In this document: piece after piece, positions 10,911-19,536 of the stretch | Position numbering within the stretch: the first letter of the stretch is position 1 | How the letters are laid out: each line of letters starts with the position of its first letter | Origin: Chromera velia | Lineage: Eukaryota; Sar; Chromeraceae | Direction of reading: 5' to 3' | Length of the DNA stretch: 29,401 nucleotides | Assembly (NCBI GenBank): GCA_018398765.1 | Contig: JAHBMJ010000904.1 | Span: 1 to 29,401 of the forward strand | The notes under the pieces: generated by a model | What the model was told of the DNA's origin: nothing | Seen by the model: the letters and a program-made list of their open reading frames with translations, nothing else | Database searches by the model: none | Made by a program: the position numbers and the translations under genes

Positions 10911-11789
10911 CCTTCTCAGAGAACGAGACGGGCCTTCTGCACAGAGAGGTCAAAAACGACCCCCCTGCTTTTTCTCGGCAAAAAAAATCTCTTTAAATGA
11001 TACGCAGCCCTCAAGTTCCCTGAAAGATCTCTGTTGGCTTGCGATACAGAAGATGGCGCAGAGTTTCAAGAGTCTCTGAGGGCCTCAAACCGAAAAACAG
11101 GATCTCTCAAAAGCTGCTTGCACGTCGTATGCGTAGGAATCGTGGGCCCTCTTTCGAAGGACGGTTTTCGAGATGTGAAGACTGATTGCACGTGGTCTCG
11201 TTTCGCTGAGATGCAACTGCATTGTGTAGAGGGAATGAAGGAGGAGTACTTCAAGAAGAGATATCGATCGAGAGGCTTTATGAGTTCCGACGAGACGGCC
11301 CCCGAAGATTCAATCGGCAAGAATTGCCGCGTCTCCACCTTCAGACATGCATGCAGTCTCCGCGCGTCTCCTCTGACTAAGACTCCTCAATCTTGCCGTC
11401 TCTTCTGACAGTTATGGTCTGTGCCACTGGGATCATTGCTCACCACAGCATGAAACTTCCTGAAGTGACTCATCAAAGTCTGCAGCTGACAAGCGAAGAT
11501 GTATTCCAGCATGAAAATGTAGATAACACGCTTCCTTGAACGCGATGGAGTTGTTGTGACATGCGCTCGTTTTCTGCCTCACTTGTTTCTGTCAATTCTT
11601 GTGTGTCGGGTTGCAGTCTTCCCGCCTCCTCTGTAAGATGCTGCTTACCAGCTCTCTGAGTACGGCATTTAAGTCCACAGCTTGACAATCCACCTGCAGG
11701 CCGGCATTCTGTCGCAGAGTGAAGTCGTACAAGGAGCACGTAGACGGAGCCAGAGTTTGAGGTTGTCCCGAGAGCGTTCTCTCTGAGCC
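10911..11789. promoter_or_regulatory. Divergent intergenic region between NHL and MDP-1-like genes
   Basis: 879 bp separate the start codons of the minus-strand NHL gene and the plus-strand HAD phosphatase gene, so it should hold both 5' UTRs and promoters. A 124-codon open frame (11034-11408, plus) lies inside, but it has no recognisable domain and faces an open frame on the other strand. One ATGCATGCAG occurs near 11346. I see no TATA-like element that I would call. Confidence 0.5.
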
Positions 11790-12908
11790 ATGTCTAAACG
11801 ACCATCTGACCAATCTGTGGCTGAGTTGACTTCCCTTTTTGATGTTGTGGTCTTTGACCTGGACTTCACACTGTGGACCTCCAACGTACACGAACTCACG
11901 AGACCACTCTCTGTAGTCACCGAAGGGGGAGACGGGTGGGGAGTCAGTGGGAATAGACATAGAGATTCTCTGAGAGACGCCAAGGGACGCACTTTGTCTT
12001 TGTATCCCCACACACGCAACACGCTCGAAGTGGTTCGTAGTGCAGGTCTGAAGATCGGCATTGCAAGTCACAGCCACACAGGCTCCCTGGCTCGCGAGGC
12101 ACTAACCCTCTTTGCCCTCATGCCTCTTCTGGACGCGGATTTGATTTTCATCCAGCCACCCTCTTTCCAGAATTCCTCCAAGACTGTGCACCTCAGAAAG
12201 ATCCTCCAGCAGAGCAACGTCACCCCTGGCAGAGTTCTCTTTCTTGACGACATCCAAAGGAACGTAACGGATGTGGGAAAGATAGGAGTGCAGGGGTACA
12301 GAGTCACTACAGGGGTGTCCCCTGAGATTCTCTTGAAGGCCTGTAGATCAGTCTCGCAAGCAAGCCGAGCTCGCTCTTTCATGTCGGCATGGCTTGCGAA
12401 GGATGGACAAAAGGCTCCCATCAGCCCTCCAAAACAACACGGTCAGTCACTGACGGGCTCAGGCGCTCCCAGAGGCACTTCCCGTCAAAGTACGAAGGGT
12501 CAGAGAGAGACCCAACGAAAGTCCCAGGGCCCATCCCGTTCCTGCCGCTCTCCCCCTATTGCCCCAGGCTCCCTGTTGCTCTTCTGTCCACATCCCTCCT
12601 CTTCATCTGACAAAGCCCGATCTTCAGAGAGTGAAGAAGTGACTGTCGGGCAAGCCGCAAACCCCTCTTCTGAAGGAGCGACAGGCAGGAGCTTCGGGCA
12701 AGCGACCGACGCACAGTATGAGGCTGTAGTACCAGAGAGAATCACCCCAGGGTCTGCGGGCACGTTAAGCAGAGACCAGAGCCGCTCTGGCGAGAGTTCC
12801 CTCAAAGGCGGGGACAGAGAAAAGAGAAATGAAAATATCGAAGGGCACGAAAACAACCGCTGTAAACAAAATGCTGAAGAGATTGAGGTCATAGAAATCG
12901 AAGAATAA
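11790..12908 (+). CDS. MDP-1-family HAD phosphatase with long disordered tail
   Basis: Intronless ORF of 372 codons, ATG in good context (GAGCCATGT), stop TAA. Residues 1-190 match magnesium-dependent phosphatase-1: motif I VVFDLDFTLW (Asp23 nucleophile, Asp25 acid/base), motif II IASHS (Ser93), motif III Lys131 in SSKTVHLRKI, and motif IV LFLDDIQRN (Asp153/Asp154). Known: MDP-1 enzymes are small (about 165-180 residues) Mg-dependent HAD phosphatases reported to act on protein phosphotyrosine, sugar phosphates or glycated substrates. The in vivo substrate here cannot be told. Residues from about 195 to 372 are a Ser/Gln/Arg/Glu-rich, probably disordered extension ending in IEVIEIEE, which resembles a SUMO-interacting motif with an acidic flank. 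No targeting signal is obvious, so it is likely cytosolic or nuclear. It is divergent from the SOQ1-like gene. Confidence 0.9.
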   Translation: MSKRPSDQSVAELTSLFDVVVFDLDFTLWTSNVHELTRPLSVVTEGGDGWGVSGNRHRDSLRDAKGRTLSLYPHTRNTLEVVRSAGLKIGIASHSHTGSLAREALTLFALMPLLDADLIFIQPPSFQNSSKTVHLRKILQQSNVTPGRVLFLDDIQRNVTDVGKIGVQGYRVTTGVSPEILLKACRSVSQASRARSFMSAWLAKDGQKAPISPPKQHGQSLTGSGAPRGTSRQSTKGQRETQRKSQGPSRSCRSPPIAPGSLLLFCPHPSSSSDKARSSESEEVTVGQAANPSSEGATGRSFGQATDAQYEAVVPERITPGSAGTLSRDQSRSGESSLKGGDREKRNENIEGHENNRCKQNAEEIEVIEIEE

Positions 12909-13386
12909 ATCAAAAAAATAGTTTTTTGAAACTCAACGGTCTTATCGGATTAATTCACAACCAGATTCACAATCAGCCTACATGCAACCTCGGATCTAGC
13001 CTCGGATCGACGCACTCTGTTAAAGAATAATAATGTTTTCTTGGAACTTTTTCAGGCTCCGAGGCTAGCACTCTAGCTATAGCATCAACTCGATCCAATC
13101 TATAAGTTCAAATTATTTCGAAATAGGCATCATATGCAAAAACTTAAGACTGAATAAATAATTAAGGGAATTTAAATAAATACTATACGAATTTATCAAA
13201 TTTAAGATAGAGTTGAGATTATTTAGAGTTGATATCATTAAAAAAACTTAGACTCCAAATAAGGCAACTTAAAAAGGAATGAATGTATCTCAATCTTATA
13301 ATTTTTTCATACAGTAAGTAGTTTTAGAATTTGGAAATTCAAACGAATTGAGCAGTGAGCACTGACAGTGACTGATTAAAATTTAG
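12909..13386. other. AT-rich downstream region, no gene seen
   Basis: Composition shifts sharply to AT-rich after the phosphatase stop codon and stays so to about 15285. It should hold the 3' UTR of the phosphatase gene. A GATCTAGCCTCGGATCGA-like block near 12992 partly matches GGCTCCGAGGCTAGC near 13054 in inverted orientation. Confidence 0.4.
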
Positions 13387-13418
13387 TGAAAGAAAATCAT
13401 TTAGATTCTTTCAATTTC

Positions 13419-13660
13419 CTAGGCGCCGGCTAGAAAAAAAAAAAAAAAAGATCCCCCCAAACCCTTTGCTTTTTTTCTTTTTTTTTTTCTGTATCAGTCA
13501 AACAACTGTTGTTTAAATGTTGTACAAGTGTTGTTTGTGTGTTGTATAACTGTTGTTAAGTGTTGTTCAAGGTTAAAAAGTAAAAAAAAAAAGAAAAAAA
13601 AAAAGATTTCCTGAAATCGCTTATTTTTTTTCTTTTTTTTTTTCTCTAGCCGGCGCTTTA
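13419..13660. mobile_element. 242-bp hAT-like MITE with 8-bp target duplication
   Basis: Terminal inverted repeats share GCGCCGGCTAGA followed by an A-run: left end CTAGGCGCCGGCTAGAAA, right end (reverse complement) TAAAGCGCCGGCTAGAGAAA. The element is flanked by TCAATTTC at 13411-13418 and 13661-13668, an 8-bp direct repeat typical of hAT transposition. The inside holds poly-A/poly-T arms and short TGTTGT-type repeats, with no coding capacity, so it would need a transposase from elsewhere. hAT assignment rests on duplication length only. Confidence 0.7.
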
Positions 13661-13765
13661 TCAATTTCTTTGTATTAATTGTCATATAATTGGAGAAAAA
13701 CATTTGATCTAGCATCTGATCCATAGACCACAATCATTGAAAGAAAATCATTTAGATTCTTTGTA

Positions 13766-14289
13766 CACAGTACGGTTAGGAGTTATTACCAGCCTCTTTT
13801 AGCCAGTAGTGAGTTACCGTCAGTTTGGTAACCGTGAGATGGTAACCGGCGGACTTGAAAACATATACCACTACCATGGTAGTTCAAGGAAAAACTCTAG
13901 TAAAAACAGTTGCTAGACCTATTTTAAAGCATAACTACTTAACTCATTAGCAGATATTAGCAGTTTAAAGCCCTGAAATGATCATACTCAAATAATGTAT
14001 GCTATATACATAGTGATATACTAGTTAGAGTTTAGTCATAAAATGATGAACATTAAATTTTACTAGAATAAACTTTTAATAAATGCCAAAAATGGGATTT
14101 TTACTGGTCAAAAATTGGTTTTCTAGATTAATTTTGATTCAGAATGTGGCCAAATCTACCTGTTTTTAGCTACTACCACTACCATTGGAACAGTACTACC
14201 GTAACTATAAAATTGGTAACCGGGTGGTCTACTACTAGTAGCGGCCGCCTAGTAACCGCCCTATTTTCGTTACTCCTAAGCATACTGTG
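13766..14289. mobile_element. 524-bp Tc1/mariner-like MITE with TA target duplication
   Basis: Ends are CACAGTACGGTTAGGAGT and, inverted, CACAGTATGCTTAGGAGT, flanked on both sides by TA (13764-13765 and 14290-14291). TA duplication is the mark of Tc1/mariner-type insertion. Inside are sub-terminal repeats of GGTAACCG and ACTACCATGGTAGT-like palindromes. No transposase ORF is present, so it is non-autonomous. Confidence 0.75.
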
Positions 14290-14555
14290 TAATTGTTTGT
14301 ATTAATTGTCATATAATTAGAGAAAGACATTTGATCTAGCATCTGACCCATAGACCGCAATTATTGGTAATCATGATCGACCCAGTAATCCCTGATCGAC
14401 AGTGAATGAAACTTTAAAATAAATAAAAGGCCACACAAGGGGTGATTAAACTAAGAGTAAAACTTTAATGGTAATATTGCATAAGTGTGTGTGATTATAA
14501 AAAGCTAGAATCTAGGCTAGAATATAACAAAACTACATATAAAAAGCTTTGTATA

Positions 14556-14998
14556 CCGGGGGCGAGTAGGGTGTTTTTTGCTCCTCCCTCTGCATAAGAG
14601 ACCGGCGCTTTTCCGCAAAAAACTCGTTCTCATAATTGGTAAGGAGTTAGAAGCTGAAACTTTGTGTAAAAAGACGTTGTAACGATAGAAAAAGAACGAT
14701 AGAACAGATTTTTTATATTATTTCTAGAAACATAGGCTGCCATACAAATTTTGTAAGTTTCATACCGTTTTTCTTACTATTCAAAACCGTTAAAAAATGG
14801 CCTCAAAATCAAAAAATTTATATGATAGCCTATATTTCTAGAAATGATATAAAAAATCTGTTCCATAGTTCTTTTTCTATCATTACAACGTCTTCTTACA
14901 CAAAGTTTTAGCTTCTAGCTCCTTACCAATTATGAGAACGAGTTTTTTACAGAAGTGCGCCGCTTTAGGGAGGCAAAAAGCACCCTACTCACCCCCGG
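14556..14998. mobile_element. 443-bp foldback element with ~200-bp inverted arms
   Basis: The left arm (CCGGGGGCGAGTAGGGTG to about 14755) and the right arm (from about 14810 to CACCCTACTCACCCCCGG) are near-perfect reverse complements, sharing AAAACTCGTTCTCATAATTG, AAGGAGYTAGAAGCT and ACAGATTTTTTATAT. The unpaired centre is only about 55-75 nt. No ORF. No convincing target duplication is visible at the ends (left flank GTATA, right flank CATGC). Transcribed, it would form one long hairpin, a possible small-RNA source. Confidence 0.85.
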
Positions 14999-15285
14999 CA
15001 TGCGTTGATCATCAACCTTTATATTACAGCCTCTATCCACACTGATTCTACTGGTACAGGCATAAATTGATATACGAAATGTCATAGGAAGTGTCTTCCT
15101 ATACTTCTGGATCACATTGTCCGATATCGTTTAGGATATCATCTAATCTGGCCGTGTATCGTGGCATACGCAAGATTGTCAACATATAGTACACATATTT
15201 GGAGATCCAATTGTCTCACAATCGACTCTCACTATGTTTTTTCCATGCTTGCTGATGCTGTCAGCGTTTGTCTGCCATTATGTCC
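14999..15285. other. Intergenic, nothing recognised
   Basis: Short stretch between the foldback element and the stop codon of the minus-strand gene. It probably contains the 3' UTR of that gene. Confidence 0.4.
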
Positions 15286-16293
15286 TTAACTGTTAAGGCC
15301 CCTTTTCAAGAGATCCCATTCAAGAATTTTGGCCGTCTCCTGTACGTGTTTCAGGACTTTTTTCCTTGTCTTGGCAGAAGTGGACAGAACCGAAAAGTGG
15401 CTAGCCTCAGTAGCATCACGCTTCAATACGCAGAGAGATAAAAAAGCTGAGACGTATGCTACTTCGATCGACGAGGAAACCTACCCCCATTGGCTGCTCT
15501 TTGAAGATGATCACTGTCATGTCTGTCGCGTGACCGGCAGTAGCCAAATCCGTCACCTCCCACTTGTACCTGTAGAGATGGAAGACCTTCAAAAAAAGAG
15601 CCTCCCATTTTTTCATATACTAGCTGTCCCAAAGGCTCCTCTTCTACCGAAAAAACGCGTCCCCGTCCCTCTTCTCCTTCTCCTTCAATTCAAAACACTT
15701 CGTAATGACAGCCAAGCTGTCTGGCTCTCTTACAAGGTTCTGTAAAGGGAACATATGACTCATGTCCCTCATGCACATCTCCCTGGAGATCGGGATCCGC
15801 TTCTCCTCTGCCAAACGCAAGGGTATACTTTCCCTCAGCCTTTTTGCTGTACCACAAGTAGAGATCAGGATCCCTAACAACCTTTCTCTTTATGAAATAG
15901 TCCTGCAGAAACTTCATGTGTCCTTCTCGAGAGAGCCTAAGTTCCCCACCCCCTCCAATCTCCTCAGTCATGGTGATATCTCTTCCGCATATGAATGACA
16001 TCACACCACATGCCCCGTTGGCTTCCACAGGAATTTCAGTGAAACTCGAAAATAACAAAGGACGCTCTGCCTGGAGAAAAGGGATCTCTGCAAGCTCTCC
16101 TCCCTCTTCATCCTCTGCTACTGAGACTAATTCAATGGAAGAATCCGACCAAGAGGTCTTCAAAAGAGCAGAATCGAGACGCGTGCGTTGTGCTTGTCCC
16201 TCTGCAACTTGAAGACCTTCGGGTGCACGGGGCTGTCGACGGTTTGCACTCTTTACTTTTACGTTCAGCGTCGTAGTCTTTGCATTCAGTTTC
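15286..16293 (-). CDS. Unrecognised protein, short-intron gene (5' end unresolved)
   Basis: Modelled exons on the minus strand: 16293-15853, 15782-15648, 15569-15485, 15405-15286 (stop TAA). All three junctions keep phase and remove introns of 70, 78 and 79 nt, much shorter than the NHL gene's. Together they give 259 residues: a basic, Arg/Lys-rich start, an acidic stretch (VAEDEEGGELAE), then an apparently folded region with EEIGGGGELRLS, VRDPDLYLW, YKWEVTDLATAGHATDM and a helical Lys-rich end with AKILEWDLLKRG. I recognise no family. The acceptor for the first listed exon (TTTGAATGCAG) is strong, so at least one more exon lies upstream at higher coordinates. A hydrophobic stretch seen when reading straight on from 16385 is more likely translated intron than a membrane anchor. 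The plus strand is also open at 15329-15745, which I judge a shadow. Confidence 0.5.
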
Positions 16294-17139
16294 CTGCATT
16301 CAAAGAAGGAAACAAAAACAATACAAAGAAGGAAAGAGGTGGGGGTCAACAGGTAGAAGATTGAAGTGCGCTGGTCTACATTCACCCTGAGGGAGGAAGA
16401 AATGAAAATGTTTGAGAAATCTTATTGGCCGCTTCTTTGTACACCGATCATGAAGGCGTGCATTCATGAGCAAGCGTGTTTTATGAGACACAGATCAACT
16501 TTGCGTATCCATCCTTCAAGATACTCTGTAAGCTCTTTTGTTCTATACGCATCATATTATCCAACTGAAAGATCAGTCGTGGAGCGAGTTAACAAATAAG
16601 ACGGAGATTAATATTGACTAGAAGCTAGCAGACCGACACTTCAAAGTACTGAACACATCCATTTATACCCACGAGTTAGCAAATGAACAAAACAGACGGA
16701 GACTGCCAGACCGAACAGGAGTTGCTGAACGTTCAGACTGTCTGTCTCTATAGGACAGACAGACATGACAGATCAGATGAGAGGATGAGCTTACAGGCCC
16801 CTAAGTGTAAAGCATACGGATGAGACAATCATCGGACTCTAGTAGATCGGCGACCTAGATCGGCGACGCGCGAAGGAATCCTCAAAGAATTCAATTATGA
16901 CTTATTCATATGCACTAACTGCTGCCGGAAAAACATGCCTCCTACTATCCACTCTAGTCGATAGATGACGTCCTGACGGAATACGGAAGCTGCCTCACAT
17001 TCTTTTCTTACAGTATACAGTTGGCCCGCTGCTTTGCAAAATACACTTATACGCACAAGGTCAATAGCCTGAACGAATAAAAAAGAAAGGAAGGAGGGAA
17101 GAAAAGAAGAGAAAGAGAGTCCCACCCTTTTGCTTTAGT
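16294..17139. other. Upstream region of short-intron gene; no firm exon
   Basis: A second good minus-strand acceptor (TTCTTCCTCCCTCAG) occurs near 16387, and an exon-like minus-strand stretch with flanking CAG and GTAAGA lies near 17012-17068, but I could not join either in phase. A short inverted repeat CTGTCTGTC/GACAGACAG flanks TCTATAG near 16738-16770. Confidence 0.35.
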
Positions 17140-17256
17140 CTAGTTATTGAAGGCCTTTACAGTCTTCTTCTGGCCCTTCTTCTCTAAGACTTTCTCTGCG
17201 TTTTTCATGCCACTGAGCTTTGGTTGCCCGTTTTTAGAGTGGTGTTTCGATGCCTT
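17140..17256 (-). CDS. Probable last exon of a small basic protein (partial)
   Basis: A 39-codon minus-strand segment after the acceptor TTGCTCTTAG, ending AAT AAC TAG. It reads KASKHHSKNG then QPKLSGMKNAEKVLEKKGQK and KTVKAFNN. It is very rich in Lys, like the C-termini of ribosomal or RNA-binding proteins, but I cannot name a family. The rest of the gene would lie beyond the microsatellite to the right (higher coordinates), where I found no exon. Confidence 0.35.
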   Translation of the reverse strand, partial: KASKHHSKNGQPKLSGMKNAEKVLEKKGQKKTVKAFNN

Positions 17257-17280
17257 CTAAGAGCAACGACACACACAGGC

Positions 17281-17536
17281 AGAGTATATATATATACATA
17301 AATGTAAATATATATTCATTCATTCATTTATTCATTCATTCACTCCTTTATTCATTCATTCATTCATTCATTCATTCATTCATTCATTCATATGCATCGG
17401 GTACAGGCAGACTGTATACTTATATATACAGAGAGGAAAGACAGGCAGATAGACAAACAGACAGACAGACAGACATACACATACACACACACACACACAT
17501 ACACATACAGACACATACACACACACACACACACAT

Positions 17537-17569
<33 letters not shown>

Positions 17570-17670
17570 TACACATAGTACACACATATACGTACATGCA
17601 TACGCACATACATACCGACGCATACACACATGCATGTCTGTCTGTTTGTCTGTCTGTCTGTCTCTCTATG
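17281..17670. repeat. Compound AT/(ATTC)n/(CAGA)n/(CA)n/(CTGT)n microsatellite
   Basis: Successive tracts: TATA, ATTC tetranucleotide (about 17317-17391), CAGA (17445-17475), CACA/CATA (17476-17630) and CTGT (17634-17665). His/Thr-, Cys/Val- and Tyr/Ile-rich open frames here are artefacts on both strands. Confidence 0.95.
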
Positions 17671-17940
17671 AGAGAGAATCATACAGAGAAAGAAGTTAAC
17701 TACGGTCAAAACATAAGATAGACATACGTGATCAACAAGACCGATGAGTCGTACATACAAGTGTAGTACAGATGTTGCTTGGTTCTAAGTGGAGTCAGCC
17801 AGATACATATGTATGAAGGGCATACAGTTCTAATAAGCACACGGTATCGCACATAAAGGAAAATTTCAATGCGACAGGGAACTGGGAACGAACGCGAAAA
17901 AGAGGTTACAGAATACAAATACAAGAGAAAAAAAGGGAAT
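17671..17940. other. Spacer between microsatellites, nothing seen
   Basis: Unique sequence without a supportable ORF. Confidence 0.4.
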
Positions 17941-17959
17941 TCATATATATACATACATA

Positions 17960-18004
<45 letters not shown>

Positions 18005-18010
18005 ACACAC

Positions 18011-18045
<35 letters not shown>

Positions 18046-18054
18046 TACACACAC

Positions 18055-18110
<56 letters not shown>
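17941..18110. repeat. (AC)n and (AT)n microsatellite
   Basis: CACA with ATAC interruptions to about 18050, then (AT)n, (AC)n and a second (AT)n tract. Confidence 0.95.
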
Positions 18111-18525
18111 CAGTCAACTGGTCTTCTCCGGAAAAATACTGATTAAATTTAAAAGGTGACTGCCTTAATGAAAAATCGTATACAAAGAGATGAGTGCCGC
18201 ACAATTTGTTAGTCAGTATAAACTGGTCTTTTATCGATTCAGTGGTGAAGTTAAATAGGTGAGTGCCTTAATTGAAATGCTTCACGAACAATCTCGAAGA
18301 TGAGTGCCTTGACTTTAAGGTCGAAAGATGATTTTCTATTTTTTCCCATTTATTCAGAATTTTCTGTCATCCTCCCACCTGCAGTATATGAGTTTTTCGA
18401 AAAAAAAATGTCACACTTTTAGCTGCAAGTCTCGCACTTAAGTAAAGAAGCCAAAGTTGCTTACTGGCACTGAGCCGATTTGCTCTGCCAGAGTTACTTT
18501 CGCGTGTAAGACGCACGAGCTGACT

Positions 18526-18565
<40 letters not shown>

Positions 18566-18960
18566 GTGGATCCGTATTTGTTTGCACGTTTACTTGGTAT
18601 AAAGAGTTTTACCTTTTTCGGTCTGTTGAAGAAGATCGCGAGTTTCTTCAAAATTCTAATCACCTACAATCATCTTCTTGACGTCTTAATCCCTTGTACT
18701 CCCTCACTCTGGCTGTATGTGTCCTTGTCAGACGGATACATGCATTCATGGATAGAGACTTTCAAAGCGGTGAATGTTTCTTCACGAACTACTAAAGCAG
18801 AGGCACCTATATACATATATCTGTACAACAAATTTGTGGTGTTGGTATGTGTTGGTCGACAGAGTGCAGTCGTGGAGTGCTGATGATCTATACAGGTTCC
18901 TGAAAGTGAGAAAGCCCAAACAGCTTGTCAGAGAAACCGTTGACAACATGCAGTCGAATA
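18111..18960. other. Non-genic stretch with (AT)n tract at 18528-18562
   Basis: Contains an imperfect short repeat of GTGAGTGCCTTAAT / ATGAGTGCC near 18160-18310 (about three occurrences) and a pure (AT)n tract. No ORF with recognisable content. Confidence 0.4.
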
Positions 18961-19009
18961 TCACATCCAGCTGCATGTTCCATGTATGCTGCAGTAATAA
19001 TTGCATCAT

Positions 19010-19200
19010 GCGTGCATGCATGAGCTAGATTGAACCTAGCTGCATGCATGCATGGCCGGCCGCTAAAGAGATGCAGGCCGGCCGCGGCATGCATGCATGC
19101 AGAATTCATTAAGGGCGGCCGGGGGCCCATGCATGCATGGCCCCGCGGCCCCGCGCGCGCGTATGTCTGTCGAACTCTGACATGCATGCATGTCGCGATA
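19010..19200. promoter_or_regulatory. GC-rich cluster of palindromic TGCATGCA motifs
   Basis: Five (TGCA)n clusters in about 190 bp: near 19013, 19041, 19088, 19129 and 19181. They are interleaved with GGCCGGCC, GGGGCCC and CCGCGG blocks. Two clusters form a large imperfect hairpin (arms about 19040-19062 and 19077-19102), and GACATGCATGCATGTC near 19179-19194 is a perfect 16-bp palindrome. TGCATGCA is an established ApiAP2-bound motif in apicomplexans. The block is GC-rich inside AT-rich surroundings and lies 340-530 bp upstream of the first kinase exon found, so a promoter/enhancer role is plausible. Confidence 0.5.
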
Positions 19201-19536
19201 AGAAAATGCATGTCGAGTCAACACATTAAATTTATTTATTGCATATACGTATATGACATATACGTAGGTGGATAGGGATTATTGGGATTATTGGGGATAA
19301 AGTATAGTGACGCAACCTTCAATCCTCATGCATACATATATATAGAGAATCTCATGTAAATACCATTCTTTCACCACCTGAATTCTGACTTCTGAAGGAA
19401 CGTCTCCAAACGTACAAATCTTGTGAACTTGATCCTGAAAACGAGCAGTTGAACGGTACATCAAAGCACCCTCAGACTCAATCAGCTACACACACATATA
19501 TATATATATATATGTGCACACGTTTCGCAGCCGACC

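Larger units (their letters stand above)
13387..14367. repeat. Tandem duplication of ~105 bp, each copy split by a different element
   Basis: Copy 1 is GAAAGAAAATCATTTAGATT (from 13387) joined, across the insert at 13419-13660, to TTTGTATTAATTGTCATATA through CATAGACC (to about 13738). Copy 2 begins at once with the same GAAAGAAAATCATTTAGATT (13739) and, across the insert at 13766-14289, resumes with TTTGTATTAATTGTCATATA (from 14296) to about 14367. Without the inserts the unit is about 105 bp, and the copies differ at only a few positions. Confidence 0.8.

Noticed and set aside
11034-11408. 124-codon ORF in the divergent promoter
   Set aside because: No recognisable domain, an opposing open frame on the other strand and no splice partner; kept only as a note.
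15329-15745. 138-codon plus-strand ORF opposite the short-intron gene
   Set aside because: No domain, and the minus strand gives a four-exon phase-consistent model here.
15690-16385. 231-codon minus-strand ORF read straight through, with an apparent N-terminal membrane anchor
   Set aside because: The hydrophobic start coincides with a pyrimidine-rich intron end (acceptor TTTGAATGCAG at 16294), and the C-terminal part crosses a donor/acceptor pair that restores phase with downstream exons.
17012-17068. Minus-strand exon-like segment (AIDLVRISVFCKAAGQLYT)
   Set aside because: It has plausible splice borders but cannot be linked in phase to the next gene and has no recognisable content.
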